From positions 1-6,612 of the forward strand of contig JAGWXQ010000089.1 in NCBI GenBank assembly GCA_018969805.1: 6,612 bases of DNA, read 5' to 3'. The DNA comes from Paenibacillaceae bacterium (GTDB taxonomy: Bacteria; Bacillota; Bacilli; Paenibacillales; YIM-B00363). The notes under the pieces were generated by a model. That model saw only the letters and a program-made list of their open reading frames with translations. It had not been told where the DNA came from and made no database searches. Positions 5,651 to 6,612 of the stretch are shown in pieces. Within the stretch, counting starts at the first letter, position 1. Each line of letters begins with the position of its first letter. The translations under genes and the position numbers were made by a program.

Positions 5651-6565
5651 ATGTTTCGATTGTCTCGTTTGATGTTCGGTCTTGTTTTTCTCAGTTTGAT
5701 CGTCGTATTGGGTGCGTGCGCAACGAAGTCTGCAATCGACATTGACGGTTCAAGCACTGTTTTTCCGATCACGGAAGCCGTTGCGGAAGAGTTTCAGAAA
5801 AAATACCCCGATGTCAGTGTCACAGTAGGCTTGTCGGGGACAGGCGGGGGATTTAAGCGTTTTTGCGTAGGAGAAATCCCAGTGACCAATGCGTCCCGAA
5901 AAATTAAAGACAGCGAAATAGAAGCGTGCAAAAAAGGTTCCGTGCCGTTCATTGCGTTGCCTGTCGCTTATGATGGACTGTCTGTCGTCGTCCATAAAAA
6001 CAACACGTTCGTCGATTTTTTGACGACCCAAGAGCTTCATGCCATCTTTAAAGAAGGCAGTACGGTAAAAACGTGGAAAGACGTGCGCCCTGGATGGCCC
6101 GCCGAAACGATGAAAATATTTTCTCCCGGTGCAGATTCGGGGACATTTGATTACTTTACGGAAGCGATCAACAAAAAATCCAAATCATTCCGCAATGATG
6201 CGCTCGTCACTCTGAGCGAAGACGACAACACACTCGTACAAGGGGTTTCTGGAGAACAGTATGCGATCGGATATTTTGGCTACTCGTACTATGAAGAAAA
6301 CAAAGACAAGCTCAAGCTCGTACCCGTGGACAATGGCAATGGGCCGATATTGCCTTCCACGGATACCGTCCACGATGGCACGTATGCACCTCTCTCACGC
6401 CCACTGTTTATTTACGTCAATACCGATATGCTGAAAAAGAAAGAAGTGCGCTCTTTTATCGAATTTTACCTTGACAATACAAATAGACTGTCAAAAGATG
6501 TTGGGTATTTTGATCTTCCGCAAAAAATAATTGACGATGCGCGCGCATCGCTTCCCGCATCGTAA
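5651..6565 (+). CDS. pstS: Phosphate ABC transporter substrate-binding lipoprotein PstS
   Basis: This extracytoplasmic, membrane-anchored protein captures inorganic phosphate for the PstCAB importer. The 304-residue precursor has a short positive start (MFRLSR), a hydrophobic stretch (7-20) and lipobox LGAC, so Cys23 is probably lipidated. The mature part is a type II periplasmic-binding fold of the PstS/SphX-like group. Likely phosphate-binding loops are DGSSTVFPI (32-40), LSGTGGGFKRF (61-71), NASR (80-83), YDG (107-109) and PGADSGTFDYF (159-169). The C-terminal half has EDDNTLVQGV, AIGYFGYSYYEENKDKLK (205-222) and PLSRPLFIYV (247-256), all family hallmarks. Only about 8 residues separate Cys23 from the first strand, a very short tether. 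The segment EIPVTNASR differs from the family's usual (T/V)DI(S/A)xASR. The gene is transcribed away from ndk; pstC would be expected next, but only 47 bp remain, without gene or terminator. PhoP control is plausible but not shown. Confidence 0.96.
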   Translation: MFRLSRLMFGLVFLSLIVVLGACATKSAIDIDGSSTVFPITEAVAEEFQKKYPDVSVTVGLSGTGGGFKRFCVGEIPVTNASRKIKDSEIEACKKGSVPFIALPVAYDGLSVVVHKNNTFVDFLTTQELHAIFKEGSTVKTWKDVRPGWPAETMKIFSPGADSGTFDYFTEAINKKSKSFRNDALVTLSEDDNTLVQGVSGEQYAIGYFGYSYYEENKDKLKLVPVDNGNGPILPSTDTVHDGTYAPLSRPLFIYVNTDMLKKKEVRSFIEFYLDNTNRLSKDVGYFDLPQKIIDDARASLPAS

Positions 6566-6612
6566 CCGCCTTCTTTATTGCACCCTTGATCTATCGCCCC
6601 ATAAATGATATC

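Noticed and set aside
6566..6612. Terminator or pstC promoter after pstS
   Set aside because: No hairpin with a T-run is present; a TTGCAC-like hexamer near 6578 lacks a fitting -10 box. Too little sequence remains to judge.

Overview
The window looks like ordinary chromosomal core-metabolism DNA from a Bacillota (Firmicutes) bacterium, most likely Bacillales-like. The evidence is the ndk-aroC-aroB-aroH order, which matches the Bacillus aromatic cluster; an AroH-type monofunctional chorismate mutase; HisRS, AspRS and AroB sequences that read like Bacillus homologues; strong AGGAGG-type ribosome binding sites; and sigma-A-like promoters. The genus cannot be fixed from the sequence alone.

Layout: positions 1-5361 hold six genes, all on the minus strand. 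In transcription order they are ndk (5361-4936), aroC (4869-3691), aroB (3635-2538), aroH (2541-2173), hisS (2154-901) and aspS (from 896, running off the left edge after about 298 codons). Gaps are 66, 55, -4, 18 and 4 bp, and no terminator is visible between genes, so they look like one transcription unit. A 289-bp intergenic region (5362-5650) separates ndk from the divergent plus-strand gene pstS (5651-6565), a phosphate-binding lipoprotein. It carries promoter-like sequences for both directions. The last 47 bases (6566-6612) show no gene and no terminator; pstC would be the expected next gene, but it is outside the window.

Function: AroB makes 3-dehydroquinate early in the shikimate pathway, AroC makes chorismate at its end, and AroH turns chorismate into prephenate for Phe and Tyr. 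Ndk balances nucleoside triphosphates. HisRS and AspRS charge tRNA(His) and tRNA(Asp) and normally form a separate hisS-aspS operon in this phylum. Here they sit directly behind aroH with only 18 bp between, so there is no room for a T-box leader in front of hisS. PstS belongs to the high-affinity phosphate uptake system and is functionally separate.

I found no credible novel defence, mobile or RNA system. The points worth a second look are the joining of the aro and hisS-aspS operons, the layered promoter region between ndk and pstS, and small peculiarities of PstS.
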